Positions 53,721 through 64,000 of a DNA stretch of 64,000 nucleotides are shown here, piece after piece; position 1 is the first letter of the stretch; each line of letters starts with the position of its first letter. This DNA comes from Streptomyces halstedii. GTDB taxonomy: Bacteria; Actinomycetota; Actinomycetes; Streptomycetales; Streptomycetaceae. Below the pieces are notes generated by a model. It did not search any database, was not told where the DNA came from, and saw only the letters and a program-made list of their open reading frames with translations. The stretch is taken from positions 248,001-312,000 of the forward strand of contig JOAZ01000002.1 in NCBI GenBank assembly GCA_000720535.1, read 5' to 3'. The position numbers and the translations under genes were made by a program.

Positions 53721-55385
53721 ATGTCAGGACCCCGCCCCGTACGGGCACCGCGCGGTACGGAACTGAGCGCCCTGGGATGGCAGCAGGAGGCCGCCCTGCG
53801 CATGCTCCAGAACAACCTCGACCCCGAGGTCGCCGAGCACCCGGACAAGCTGGTCGTGTACGGCGGCACGGGCAAGGCGGCCCGCGACTGGCGCTCCTTC
53901 GACGCCATGGTCCGTACGCTGCGGACGCTGAAGCAGGACGAGACGATGCTCGTCCAGTCGGGGCGGCCGGTCGGCGTGATGCAGACCCACGAGTGGGCGC
54001 CGCGCGTCCTGATCGCCAACTCCAACCTGGTGGGCGACTGGGCGAACTGGGAGGAGTTCCGCAGGCTGGAGGCGCTCGGGCTCACCATGTACGGCCAGAT
54101 GACCGCCGGTTCCTGGATCTACATCGGGACCCAGGGCATCCTCCAGGGCACCTACGAGACGTTCGCCGCCGTCGCCGCGAAGAGGTTCGGCGGGAGTCTG
54201 GCCGGGACCATCACGCTGACGGCCGGGCTCGGCGGCATGGGCGGGGCCCAGCCGCTCGCCGTGACCATGAACGACGGCGTCGCGCTCTGCGTCGACTGCG
54301 ATCCGCGCGCCATCGAACGCCGCATCGAGCACGGCTTCCTGGACGTCCGGGCCGACTCCCTGGAACACGCGCTCCACCTGGCGGTCGAGGCACGGGACGC
54401 GCGGCGCCCGCTCTCCATCGGCCTGCTGGGCAACGCCGCGGAGCTGCTGCCCCGGATGCTCGCCGAGGGCGCGCCGGTGGACATCGTCACCGACCAGACC
54501 AGCGCCCACGACCCGCTCGCCTATCTGCCGGTGGGGATCGACTTCGACGACATGGCGGCGTACGCGGCCGAGAAGCCCGCCGACTTCACCCGGCGGGCCC
54601 GTGAGTCGATGGCGGCGCACGTCGAGGCGATGGTGGGCTTCATGGACGCCGGGGCCGAGGTCTTCGACTACGGCAACTCCATCCGGGGCGAGGCCCAGCT
54701 CGCCGGGTACACGCGGGCGTTCGACTTCCCGGGCTTCGTACCGGCGTACATCCGGCCCCTCTTCTGCGAGGGGAAGGGGCCGTTCCGGTGGGCGGCGCTC
54801 TCCGGCGAGGCGTCGGACATCCACCAGACGGACCGGGCGATGCTGGAGCTCTTCCCGGAGAACGAGTCCCTGCACCGCTGGATCAGGATGGCCGGCGAGC
54901 GGGTCCACTTCCAGGGGCTGCCGGCACGGATCTGCTGGCTCGGCTACGGGGAGCGCGACCGGGCGGGGGAGCGGTTCAACGACATGGTGGCGAGCGGCGA
55001 ACTGGCCGCCCCGCTGGCCATCGGACGCGACCACCTGGACTGCGGCTCGGTCGCCTCGCCGTACCGGGAGACGGAGGCGATGCTCGACGGCTCGGACGCG
55101 ATCGCGGACTGGCCGCTGCTGAACGCCATGGTCAACGTGGCGTCGGGGGCGTCCTGGGTGTCCCTGCACCACGGCGGCGGGGTCGGCATGGGCCGCTCCA
55201 TCCACGCGGGGCAGGTCACGGTCGCCGACGGCACGAAGCTGGCCGGCGAGAAGATCCGCCGGGTGCTCACGAACGACCCCGGCATGGGAGTCATCCGGCA
55301 CGTCGACGCGGGATACGACAGCGCCGGGTCCGTCGCGGAGGCGAAGGGCGTACGCGTGCCGATGACCGAGGGGGAGCAGCGGTGA
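53721..55385 (+). CDS. hutU: Urocanate hydratase
   Basis: A 554-residue enzyme converting urocanate to imidazolone propionate, using a tightly bound NAD+. The NAD-binding region is [20 protein letters not shown], with the paired loops [15 protein letters not shown] and [14 protein letters not shown]. The C-terminal part has [15 protein letters not shown] and [21 protein letters not shown] 53721 has GAGGAGG upstream. It overlaps the amidohydrolase start by four bases. Length is standard. Confidence 0.96.
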   Translation: MSGPRPVRAPRGTELSALGWQQEAALRMLQNNLDPEVAEHPDKLVVYGGTGKAARDWRSFDAMVRTLRTLKQDETMLVQSGRPVGVMQTHEWAPRVLIANSNLVGDWANWEEFRRLEALGLTMYGQMTAGSWIYIGTQGILQGTYETFAAVAAKRFGGSLAGTITLTAGLGGMGGAQPLAVTMNDGVALCVDCDPRAIERRIEHGFLDVRADSLEHALHLAVEARDARRPLSIGLLGNAAELLPRMLAEGAPVDIVTDQTSAHDPLAYLPVGIDFDDMAAYAAEKPADFTRRARESMAAHVEAMVGFMDAGAEVFDYGNSIRGEAQLAGYTRAFDFPGFVPAYIRPLFCEGKGPFRWAALSGEASDIHQTDRAMLELFPENESLHRWIRMAGERVHFQGLPARICWLGYGERDRAGERFNDMVASGELAAPLAIGRDHLDCGSVASPYRETEAMLDGSDAIADWPLLNAMVNVASGASWVSLHHGGGVGMGRSIHAGQVTVADGTKLAGEKIRRVLTNDPGMGVIRHVDAGYDSAGSVAEAKGVRVPMTEGEQR

Positions 55386-56815
55386 CACCCCCGGAAGGCG
55401 CGTCCGCGCGCGCGGCCGACGGCCCGGGCGGCGGGCCGGGCGACGGCACGGGCGGGCGTGCGGGCGACGGGTTGGCCGGCGGGACGGCGGGCAGCGGGAC
55501 GGGCGGGCGTACGGGGAACGCGCCCGCTCGTCCGGGCGGCGCCGGGACGGACAGCGGCACGGGTGGCGGTTCCGGTGGCACCGGGGCCTCGTTCCAGGAG
55601 ATGTGGCGGGATCTCGCCCCGATCGGCCGCCACCGGGGCAGCGGCGGGTACCGCCGGTACGCCTGGACCGCCGCCGACACCGAGTGCCGGACCTGGTTCC
55701 GCGAGCAGGCCGAGGCGCGCGGGCTCACCCACGAGACCGACCGGAACGGCAACCAGTGGGCCTGGTACGGCGACCCCTCGGCCGGGGACGCCGTCGTCAC
55801 CGGGTCCCACCTGGACTCGGTACCGGACGGCGGCGCGTTCGACGGGCCGCTCGGCGTGGTCTCCTCCTTCGCCGCCTTCGACGAACTCCGCCGCAGGGGG
55901 GCGGAGTTCGTCAGGCCCTTCGCCGTCACCAACTTCGGTGACGAGGAGGGGGCCCGCTTCGGCCTCGCCTGTGTGGGCTCGCGGCTCGCCGCCGGGCAGC
56001 TCACCCCCGAGGCGGCGCGGCACCTCCGTGACCAGGACGGTGTCTCGCTGCCCGAGGCCATGGAGGCGGCCGGACACGACCCCGAGGCCATCGGCCCCGA
56101 CCCCGGACGGCTGGCCCGCGTCGGCGCGTTCGTCGAACTCCACGTGGAGCAGGGGCGCGCCCTCGACATCGGCGGGGACCCGGTCGGCGTCGCCTCCGCC
56201 ATCTGGCCGCACGGCCGCTGGCGGTTCGACTTCCGGGGCGAGGCCAACCACGCGGGCACCACCCGCCTCGCGGACCGGCGGGACCCGATGCTCACGTACG
56301 CCGAGACGGTGCTGGCGGCCCGGCGGGAGGCCGAACTCGCCGGAGGCCTCGCCACGTTCGGCAAGGTCGCCGTCGAACCCAACGGGGTCAACGCGATCCC
56401 CTCCCTCGTGCGCGGCTGGCTCGACTCGCGGGCCGCCGACCAGGACACCCTCGACACCCTCGTCGGCGCCGTCGAGCGGGCCGCCCGGGAGCACGCCGCC
56501 AAGGCGGGTATCGACCTCGACGTCGTCCGGGAGTCCTTCACACCGGTCGTGGAGTTCCGGCACGCGCTGCGGGACGAGATCCGCCGGCTGCTGGACGGCC
56601 GCGATCCGGACGACACGGGCCGCGCCGTGCCCGTACTCGGCACCGGAGCGGGCCACGACGCGGGTATTTTGTCCGCCTCCGTGCCGACGGCCATGCTGTT
56701 CGTACGGAACCCCACCGGCGTCTCCCACTCGCCGGCCGAGCACGCCGACGAGGACGACTGCGCGGCCGGGGTACTCGCGCTCGCCGACGTACTGGAAGGT
56801 CTCGCGTGCAGCTGA
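55382..56815 (+). CDS. M20 amidohydrolase (allantoate amidohydrolase-like) in the hut operon
   Basis: A 477-residue peptidase-family-M20 enzyme. The metal ligands are in [18 protein letters not shown] and [12 protein letters not shown], and the dimer domain contains [20 protein letters not shown]. The C-terminal AGHDAGILS and [11 protein letters not shown] carry the second His. A low-complexity Gly/Ala/Asp leader of about 65 residues precedes it. The hut operon lacks hutG, so this enzyme may hydrolyse N-formyl-L-glutamate; that is inference from position. GTG 55382 overlaps hutU, and the stop overlaps hutF by ten bases. Confidence 0.88.
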   Translation: MTPPEGASARAADGPGGGPGDGTGGRAGDGLAGGTAGSGTGGRTGNAPARPGGAGTDSGTGGGSGGTGASFQEMWRDLAPIGRHRGSGGYRRYAWTAADTECRTWFREQAEARGLTHETDRNGNQWAWYGDPSAGDAVVTGSHLDSVPDGGAFDGPLGVVSSFAAFDELRRRGAEFVRPFAVTNFGDEEGARFGLACVGSRLAAGQLTPEAARHLRDQDGVSLPEAMEAAGHDPEAIGPDPGRLARVGAFVELHVEQGRALDIGGDPVGVASAIWPHGRWRFDFRGEANHAGTTRLADRRDPMLTYAETVLAARREAELAGGLATFGKVAVEPNGVNAIPSLVRGWLDSRAADQDTLDTLVGAVERAAREHAAKAGIDLDVVRESFTPVVEFRHALRDEIRRLLDGRDPDDTGRAVPVLGTGAGHDAGILSASVPTAMLFVRNPTGVSHSPAEHADEDDCAAGVLALADVLEGLACS

Positions 56816-58176
56816 CACCACCGCCGAAGGGCGGCGCCCCGGTCACCGCCACCTACTGGGCGTCCCACGCCTGGCTCGGCACCCACGTCGAACCGGGGGT
56901 CGTCCTGGACATCGCGGGCGGCCGCATCGCCGCCGTCCGTACGGGTGTCCACGCGCCGCCGCCCGGTGCCACCGCCCTGCGCGGACTGACCCTCCCGGGA
57001 CTGGCCAACACCCACTCGCACGCCTTCCACCGCGCCCTGCGCTCCACCACCCAGGCGGGCGCCGGCACCTTCTGGACCTGGCGTGAGCTGATGTACCGGG
57101 TGGCCGCCCTGCTCACCCCCGACACCTACTACGACCTGGCCCGCGCCACGTACGCCGAAATGGCCCTGGCCGGCATCACCTCCGTCGGTGAGTTCCACTA
57201 TCTGCACCACGGGCCCGGAGGCACGCCCTACGACCACCCGAACGCGATGGGCGAGGCGCTCGTCGCGGCGGCGGGCGAGGCGGGCATCCGCATCACGCTG
57301 CTGGACACCGCCTACCTCGCCGCGGGGTTCGGCGAGAAGCCGAACCGCCACCAGCTCCGCTTCTCCGACACCACCGCCGACGCCTGGGCCGAACGCGCCT
57401 CCCTCCTCAAGGGCGGCGACCACGCCCTGATCGGCGCCGCCGTGCACTCCGTACGCGCCGTCCCGGCCGGGCAGCTCGCGACCGTCGCCGCCTGGGCCCG
57501 GGAGCGCGAGGCGCCCCTCCACGTGCACCTGTCCGAGCAGACCGCGGAGAACGACGCCTGCGCCGCCGCCCACGGGTGCACGCCTACCCGCCTCCTCGCC
57601 GACCACGGGGTGCTCGGCCCGCGCACCACGGCCGTCCACAGCACGCATCTGACGGCCGAGGACATCGAACTGCTCGGCTCCTCCGGGACCGGCACCTGCA
57701 TGTGCCCCACGACCGAGCGCGACCTCGCCGACGGCATCGGCCCCGCCGCCGCCCTCCAGCGCGCCGGCTCCCCGCTGTCGCTCGGCAGCGACAGCCACGC
57801 GGTGATCGACCTCTTCGAGGAGGCCCGCGCGATGGAGCTCGACGAACGGCTGCGCACCCGCGCCCGCGGCCACTGGACCGCGGCCGCCCTGCTGCGGGCC
57901 GCGTCCGCCGACGGGCACGCCGCGCTCGGCCGCCCTGACGCGGGCAGGCTGGAACCGGGTGCGGCGGCCGACCTCACCACCATCGCGCTGGACTCCGTCA
58001 GAACAGCGGGGCCGGTGCCCAGGATGGCCGCCCAGGTCGCCGTATTCGCCGCCTCCGCCGCCGATGTACGGCACACGGTCGTGGCGGGCCGGCACATCGT
58101 CCGGGACGGGGAGCACACCCGGATCCCGGACGTGCCGCGGGCCCTCGCCTCGGCCGTCGCCGCCGTGTACGGCTGA
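56806..58176 (+). CDS. hutF: Formimidoylglutamate deiminase
   Basis: A 456-residue amidohydrolase-fold enzyme that removes ammonia from N-formimino-L-glutamate. The metal-binding HxH is in [15 protein letters not shown], later ligands are in [13 protein letters not shown] and [11 protein letters not shown], and the Asp is in [14 protein letters not shown]. With hutU, hutI and the M20 gene it completes a histidine degradation route by way of N-formylglutamate. It overlaps the preceding gene. Start ATG 56806. Confidence 0.9.
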   Translation: MQLTPPPKGGAPVTATYWASHAWLGTHVEPGVVLDIAGGRIAAVRTGVHAPPPGATALRGLTLPGLANTHSHAFHRALRSTTQAGAGTFWTWRELMYRVAALLTPDTYYDLARATYAEMALAGITSVGEFHYLHHGPGGTPYDHPNAMGEALVAAAGEAGIRITLLDTAYLAAGFGEKPNRHQLRFSDTTADAWAERASLLKGGDHALIGAAVHSVRAVPAGQLATVAAWAREREAPLHVHLSEQTAENDACAAAHGCTPTRLLADHGVLGPRTTAVHSTHLTAEDIELLGSSGTGTCMCPTTERDLADGIGPAAALQRAGSPLSLGSDSHAVIDLFEEARAMELDERLRTRARGHWTAAALLRAASADGHAALGRPDAGRLEPGAAADLTTIALDSVRTAGPVPRMAAQVAVFAASAADVRHTVVAGRHIVRDGEHTRIPDVPRALASAVAAVYG

Positions 58177-58265
58177 CCCGCGGGCCACCCGCACGGGTGA
58201 GGCCGCGGACGGCCCCGCCCACGACCGCACACCACCTCGCCGCACTCGACGAAAGCTGCCCCCCG

Positions 58266-59438
58266 ATGACGACGACAGCCGTCACCCACATCGCCGCTCT
58301 GGTCACCAACGACCCCTCCCTCGGAGACGGGACCCCCCTGGGCCTGATCCAGGACGCGGCCGTCGTCATCGACGGCGACCGTGTCGTGTGGACCGGTGAG
58401 ACAAGCAAAGCACCCGCCACTGACAACGCCGTCGACGCGGGCGGCCGGGCCATGGTCCCCGGCTTCGTGGACTCCCACTCCCACCTGGTCTTCTCGGGCG
58501 ACCGCACCCAGGAGTTCCACGCCCGGATGTCGGGCCGCCCCTACTCCGCGGGCGGCATCCGCACCACCGTGGCCGCCACCCGCGCCGCGTCCGACGAGGA
58601 GCTGTCCGCCAACGTCGCCCGCTACCTCGCCGAGGCGCTCCACCAGGGCACCACCACCCTGGAGACCAAGTCCGGTTACGGCCTGACCGTGCGGGACGAG
58701 GCGCGGGCCCTGCGGATCGCCGCCGCCCACACCGACGAGGTCACCTACCTCGGCGCCCACATCGTCGCCCCCGAGTACGCCGACGACCCCGCCGGTTACG
58801 TGGACCTGGTCACCGGGCCGATGCTGGACGCCTGTGCCCCGTACGCCCGTTGGATCGACGTCTTCTGCGAGCGGGGCGCCTTCGACGGCGACCAGGCCCG
58901 CGCGGTGCTCACCGCCGGCCTGGCCAGGGGCCTGCGCGCCCGCGTCCACGCCAACCAGCTCGGCCCCGGCCCCGGGGTGCGGCTCGCCGTCGAACTCGGC
59001 GCCGCCTCGGCCGACCACTGCACCCACCTCACGGACGACGACCTCGACGCGCTCGGCCAGGGCGACACCGTCGCCACCCTGCTGCCCGGCGCGGAGTTCT
59101 CCACCCGCGCCGCCTGGCCCGACGCCCGGCGGCTGCTGGACGCGGGCGCCACCGTCGCCCTGTCCACCGACTGCAATCCGGGTTCCTCGTTCACCTCGTC
59201 CATGCCGTTCTGCGTCGCCCTGGCCGTACGGGACATGGGCATGACCCCGGACGAGGCGCTCTGGTCCGCCACGGCCGGCGGCGCCGCCGCGCTGCGCCGC
59301 ACCGACATCGGACGCGTCACCCCGGGCGCCCGTGCCGACCTCGTGCTGCTCGACGCCCCGAGCCACGTCCACCTCGCGTACCGCCCGGGTGTGCCGCTGG
59401 CCCACGCCGTCTGGCTGGCCGGGGAACGGGTGCGGTGA
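58266..59438 (+). CDS. hutI: Imidazolonepropionase
   Basis: A 390-residue amidohydrolase opening imidazolone propionate to formiminoglutamate. The metal site is [53 protein letters not shown] and the terminal-Asp region [16 protein letters not shown] follow. ATG 58266 gives a standard N-terminus ([16 protein letters not shown]). It is 89 bases after hutF and closes the hut run; a strong hairpin follows. Confidence 0.95.
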   Translation: MTTTAVTHIAALVTNDPSLGDGTPLGLIQDAAVVIDGDRVVWTGETSKAPATDNAVDAGGRAMVPGFVDSHSHLVFSGDRTQEFHARMSGRPYSAGGIRTTVAATRAASDEELSANVARYLAEALHQGTTTLETKSGYGLTVRDEARALRIAAAHTDEVTYLGAHIVAPEYADDPAGYVDLVTGPMLDACAPYARWIDVFCERGAFDGDQARAVLTAGLARGLRARVHANQLGPGPGVRLAVELGAASADHCTHLTDDDLDALGQGDTVATLLPGAEFSTRAAWPDARRLLDAGATVALSTDCNPGSSFTSSMPFCVALAVRDMGMTPDEALWSATAGGAAALRRTDIGRVTPGARADLVLLDAPSHVHLAYRPGVPLAHAVWLAGERVR

Positions 59439-59542
59439 GCAACGGGTGCGGTAGGAACGGGCGTGGTGAGGAAAGGGCGCGGTGACCCTCCGGATCCCGT
59501 CGCCGCCCCGGACACGCCGAAGGACCGCGCCGCCCCGGACAT

Positions 59543-59579
59543 GCGGAAGGACCCGCCCGGCGGGGGCGGGTCCTTCCGC
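59543..59579. terminator. Bidirectional hairpin between hutI and the sigma factor
   Basis: GCGGAAGGACCCGCC (59543-59557) pairs perfectly with 59565-59579 around a seven-base loop, between convergent genes. Confidence 0.9.
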
Positions 59580-59625
59580 AAAGCCGTGACGACCGCGCCG
59601 TGGGCGGCCGTTCACGCGTCGGCGC

Positions 59626-60588
59626 TCACTCCTCGACGGTCAGGCCCTTCCTGAGCTTGACCAGGGTGCGGGAGAGCAGCCGGGACACATGCATCTGCGA
59701 GATGCCGAGCTCCTCGCCGATCTCGGACTGCGTCATGTTGGCGACGAACCGCAGCGAGAGGATCGTGCGGTCACGCGGCGGCAGCGAGGCGATCAGCGGC
59801 TTCAGGGACTCCACGTACTCGATGCCTTCGAGCCCGTTGTCCTCGTAGCCGAGGCGGTCCGCCAGCGCGCCCTCGGTGTCGTCCTCCTCGGGCTTGGCGT
59901 CCAGCGAGCTGGCGGTGTACGCGTTGCTCGCGGTCATGCCCTCGACGACCTCCTCGTGCGTGATGCCGAGGCGCTCGGCCAGCTCCACCACGGTGGGGGC
60001 GCGGTCCAGCCGCTGGGCCAGCTCGTCGCCCGCCTTGGCGAGGTCGAGGCGCAGCTCCTGGAGGCGGCGCGGGACGCGCACGGACCAACTGGTGTCCCGG
60101 AAGAAGCGCTTGATCTCGCCGATGATCGTGGGCATCGCGAAGGTCGGGAACTCGACGCCGCGGCTGAGCTCGAAGCGGTCGATGGCCTTGATCAGGCCGA
60201 TCGTGCCGACCTGGACGATGTCTTCCATGGGTTCGCTGCGCGAACGGAACCTGGCGGCCGCGAACTTGACCAGGGCGAGGTTGAGCTCGACCAGGGTGTT
60301 GCGGACGTAGGCGTAGTCGTGGGTGCCCTCTTCGAGGACTTCGAGCCGTGCGAAGAGGGTCTTCGACAGAGCCCTGGCGTCGATGGCGCCGATCTCGTCG
60401 TAGGGAGGGATCTCGGGAAGACCCTCAAGGCCCTCACCGGGAAGGGGAAGGCCGTAGGCGTCGCCGGGGGCGGCGCCGGTGCGCGGGCCGGGGACGGCGC
60501 TCGCGGCGGGGGAGTCGGAATCGGTCGGTCCCTGAGGACATGCCGACGTCGCGACAGGGGTACGCGATACGTCGAGCCGGGGTGACAT
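59626..60588 (-). CDS. RNA polymerase sigma factor, SigB/SigF/SigG type
   Basis: A 320-residue group 3 sigma factor of the stress/sporulation class. After an unstructured leader, region 2 is VRNTLVELNLALVKFAAARF and MEDIVQVGTIGLIKAIDRF; region 3 begins FFRDTSWSVRVPRRLQEL; region 4 contains TILSLRFVANMTQSEIGEEL, GISQMHVSRLLSRTL. ATG 60588 is placed by GGAGGAG four bases upstream. It is divergent from STAS and ATPase genes, which likely control it by partner switching. I recall sigI as a close relative by position but did not verify this. Confidence 0.92.
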   Translation of the reverse strand: MSPRLDVSRTPVATSACPQGPTDSDSPAASAVPGPRTGAAPGDAYGLPLPGEGLEGLPEIPPYDEIGAIDARALSKTLFARLEVLEEGTHDYAYVRNTLVELNLALVKFAAARFRSRSEPMEDIVQVGTIGLIKAIDRFELSRGVEFPTFAMPTIIGEIKRFFRDTSWSVRVPRRLQELRLDLAKAGDELAQRLDRAPTVVELAERLGITHEEVVEGMTASNAYTASSLDAKPEEDDTEGALADRLGYEDNGLEGIEYVESLKPLIASLPPRDRTILSLRFVANMTQSEIGEELGISQMHVSRLLSRTLVKLRKGLTVEE

Positions 60589-60881
60589 GGTTCTCCTCCA
60601 TCGTTCTCGGCATATGGCTGCCGATGCCCATACGTGTTCCTGCGGTGAAGCGGCGCCTCCGAAGCCGGTCGAGTTTCCGATGAGAGATGACCCTTCTACC
60701 CATACCCGGTTCCAGCCACGAGTTACAAGCGCCAATTACGCCTATATGTCCGGTTTGTTGAGTTCTCCGACTACCGTGTGGCGAGGGAAACGCGTAATGT
60801 TTCACGGACGTCGGCAAAAGCCGCGCGGACAACCGTGCACAGGGTGCTGCGGACAGTGACGGACGGCGAAGAGGGACGGGC

Positions 60882-61250
60882 ATGGACCGCGGGACGGTCG
60901 GCAGTGCGAACCGGGGTCGGCTTCAGGTCGAGGTCCGGACCGAGGGGCGCAGCGAGGTCGTGACGCCGGTGGGTGAGCTGGACCACCACACCGCCGATCT
61001 CCTGCGGGAACCCCTGGAGAGCGCGGTCGAGCAGGGGCGCGCGCGCCTGGTGGTCGACTGCTCGCGACTCGAATTCTGTGATTCCACCGGGCTCAATGTG
61101 CTGCTCGGTGCCCGCCTCAAGGCGGAGGCGGCCGGGGGAGGGGTTCATTTGGCCGGAATGCAGCCTGTGGTGGCTCGTGTCTTCGAGATCACGGGGGCTG
61201 AGGCGGTCTTCACCGTCCATGCCTCGCTCGAAGACGCTCTGAGCGACTGA
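60882..61250 (+). CDS. STAS-domain anti-sigma factor antagonist
   Basis: A 122-residue RsbV/SpoIIAA-type protein: TPVGELDHHTADLLREPLES, then ARLVVDCSRLEFCDSTGLNV, where the Ser of CDSTGL is the expected phosphorylation site, and HLAGMQPVVARVFEITGAEA. It should release the sigma factor from the anti-sigma kinase when unphosphorylated. ATG 60882 is the start. It lies between the sigma gene and the kinase gene. Confidence 0.92.
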   Translation: MDRGTVGSANRGRLQVEVRTEGRSEVVTPVGELDHHTADLLREPLESAVEQGRARLVVDCSRLEFCDSTGLNVLLGARLKAEAAGGGVHLAGMQPVVARVFEITGAEAVFTVHASLEDALSD

Positions 61251-61443
61251 CGGGGGGATCCGTGCTCACGGGACCCGGACGCCCCGCGCGTCGCTCACGT
61301 CACGCTCTCGGCGTAGACGAGGTACGTGTCGTCCTGATCCGCTCGGGCAGAAGACACCTCGTCGGGGTCACGGAACCCGCACACTCTGTATCTGACCATT
61401 ATCTGTTCGTGGCAACACGGTGAATCGGTGAGGTGAAGCGCTG

Positions 61444-61935
61444 ATGAGCACCACCCGGCAGCATCCGCCGGGCGGCCTCGGCCGCGAGCCGGACGGTGGG
61501 GGCACCGCCTCCGCCGTACCTGCGGACCGGCGGTGGCGCACCCTCTCGCTGCGACAGGCCACCGGCATCGTGCCGACGGCGCGGGACTTCGCCCGGCAGG
61601 CGCTGCACGACTGGGGCTGGCTGCCCGCCGTGGGTGCCGACCGCAGGGCGGCGGCCGAGGACGTGCTGCTGGTCGTCTCCGAGCTCGTCACGAACGCCTG
61701 TCTGCACGCGGACGGACCCGAAGAGCTCCGTATCGCCTGCTCGCCCAAGGTGCTGCGGGTCGAGGTCGTCGACCGCGGTGCCGGGCAGCCCGCGCCCCGT
61801 ACGCCGCACCGCGCGGGGCGGCCCGGCGGGCACGGCATGTTCATCGTGCAGCGGCTCTGCCTGGACTGGGGGGTCACCCGCACCCCGGAAGCGCCGGGCA
61901 AGACCGTCTGGGCGGAGCTCGCGGCACCCGCGTAG
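61444..61935 (+). CDS. RsbW-like anti-sigma ATPase
   Basis: A 163-residue HATPase_c-type serine kinase. The N-box is VVSELVTNACLHADGPEEL, G1 is VEVVDRGAGQPAPR and G2 is GRPGGHGMFIVQRLCLDW. An N-terminal RRWRTLSLRQATGIVPTAR segment begins the protein. It likely holds the neighbouring sigma factor and phosphorylates the STAS protein. ATG 61444 follows GAGGTGAAG. Confidence 0.9.
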   Translation: MSTTRQHPPGGLGREPDGGGTASAVPADRRWRTLSLRQATGIVPTARDFARQALHDWGWLPAVGADRRAAAEDVLLVVSELVTNACLHADGPEELRIACSPKVLRVEVVDRGAGQPAPRTPHRAGRPGGHGMFIVQRLCLDWGVTRTPEAPGKTVWAELAAPA

Positions 61936-61984
61936 CCGTCGTCCGCGTGCCCGTCGAGGGGCGCGCGGGAGCAAGGACGCCAGG

Positions 61985-62019
61985 AAGGGGCGCGCCGGTA
62001 CACCACCGGCGCGCCCCTT
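61985..62019 (+). terminator. Hairpin after the anti-sigma ATPase
   Basis: AAGGGGCGCGCCGGT (61985-61999) pairs perfectly with 62005-62019 around ACACC. Confidence 0.88.
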
Positions 62020-62039
62020 CGGCGTTCCGGGCCCGTCCG

Positions 62040-62260
62040 GCGTGGGACCGCCCGCCCCGGCCCCGCCGTACGGCGCCGGACCGGCCGTACGACGTGGGAC
62101 CGCCCGCCCCGGACCGGCCGTACGGCGCGGGACCGGCCCGGACCGCCCTGCCGGACCGCCGCCGTGGCGCACACCCGTGCCCCGTACTCGTGGCACACAT
62201 CCCTGGCGCGAACCCGTGGCGCGAACCCGTCAGGCGAACCCGTGACGCGCATCCCGTACG
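62040..62260. repeat. Two families of short direct repeats
   Basis: CGTGGGACCGCCCGCCCCGG recurs (62040 and 62093 onward), alternating with CCGGCCGTACGGCG-type words. Then GGCGCGAACCCGTG recurs from 62210 to 62250. No gene uses the tract, which lies between two terminators. Confidence 0.65.
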
Positions 62261-62284
62261 CCGGCACCCGCCCGTCACCGGCGA

Positions 62285-62319
62285 AGGGGCCGCCGCACCG
62301 ATCCGGTGCGGCGGCCCCT
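62285..62319 (-). terminator. Hairpin downstream of the peptide transporter
   Basis: AGGGGCCGCCGCACCG (62285-62300) pairs perfectly with 62304-62319 around ATC. Confidence 0.88.
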
Positions 62320-62339
62320 CCGTCCGTACGTCGCCCGCG

Positions 62340-63830
<1,491 letters not shown>

Positions 63831-64000
63831 GGTCGATCCTTGCTGGTCGGGACGCGCTGCCTCGTGAGCGTCGCGCGCCCGGTGGGGGGTGGCCGGCACC
63901 GGTACGGCGTCGCCCCGCCCCCGACGCCTCAGGGGGTTCGCGATCCGGCCGCCGGCTCCGTGGGGGAGCCGTGAGGCCATCGGGGACAGTCCGCACCGGG

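Noticed and set aside
55291..58245. A 984-residue minus-strand frame opposite the hut genes
   Set aside because: The plus strand has clear hutF and M20 motifs over the same bases; the minus frame has none.
60660..60720. GGGTAT word near the sigma gene start as a SigB-type promoter
   Set aside because: The -10-like GGGTAT is present on the minus strand but no GTTT-type -35 lies at the right distance.
62040..62260. CRISPR array
   Set aside because: Repeats are short, variable in length and overlapping, with no spacers.

Overview
The window is high-GC actinobacterial chromosome and almost certainly Streptomyces. The evidence is codon-position GC bias, GTG starts with AGGAGG-type ribosome sites, ATGA/GTGA stop-start overlaps, two resuscitation-promoting factors, a c-di-AMP (ydaO) riboswitch, a Rex operator, a SigB/F-type sigma factor, and a tRNA-Leu with anticodon UAA (bldA). 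From memory, the gene order from the P450 through rpfC, rpfA, eno, the divIC-like gene, ppx, ndh and cfa looks like the Streptomyces core; no database was searched.

Layout. (1) 1-9000: a lipoprotein/chaperone tail, mazG, a P450, rpfC, riboswitch-rpfA, eno, an FtsB/DivIC-like gene, a DUF501 gene and ppx/gppA. A 175-bp MITE-like element lies between rpfA and eno. (2) 8934-9665: a YefM/RelE-type toxin-antitoxin pair bracketed by a 55-bp near-perfect copy of the ppx 3' end. (3) 9700-16500: a Rex-type operator and ndh, a cyclopropane-fatty-acid-synthase-like methyltransferase, and a MacB/FtsX-type ABC exporter. (4) 16700-26020: a LacI regulator divergent from a five-gene family-5 ABC importer that ends in a GH2 beta-mannosidase; a CebR-like palindrome abuts the operon promoter, so a beta-mannoside uptake operon is predicted.

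(5) 26267-36792 is the accessory part. The bldA tRNA gene is followed by a broken integrase, then a cargo of cutA, an XRE/TPR regulator, four small ORFs (three of them broken), an APH-like kinase carrying a TTA codon, a lactate/malate-dehydrogenase-like protein and an HPr-kinase-like P-loop protein. A 25-bp copy of the tRNA 3' end follows. A second segment (membrane protein, gpsA, a truncated ORF) ends in a shrunken mosaic of the same kinase/HprK cassette and a third copy of the tRNA end. This reads as two tandem integrations at bldA, the second heavily deleted. The kinase, dehydrogenase and HprK cassette has no function I recognise and is the best candidate here for an undescribed system.

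(6) 36987-40071: a three-gene WXG100-like, large-effector-like and lipoprotein operon. (7) 40269-53506: a Bax-inhibitor-1 protein, thiolase, SGNH hydrolase, cystathionine beta-synthase, small membrane proteins, a DsbA-like protein, an RpiR regulator, and a cluster of three roadblock/LC7 proteins with one winged-helix protein. (8) 53654-59440: a complete-looking histidine degradation run (hutU, M20 amidohydrolase, hutF, hutI). (9) 59626-61935: SigB/F-type sigma factor, STAS antagonist and RsbW-like kinase. (10) 62340-63830: a POT-family peptide transporter; the last 170 bases hold no gene that I can support.
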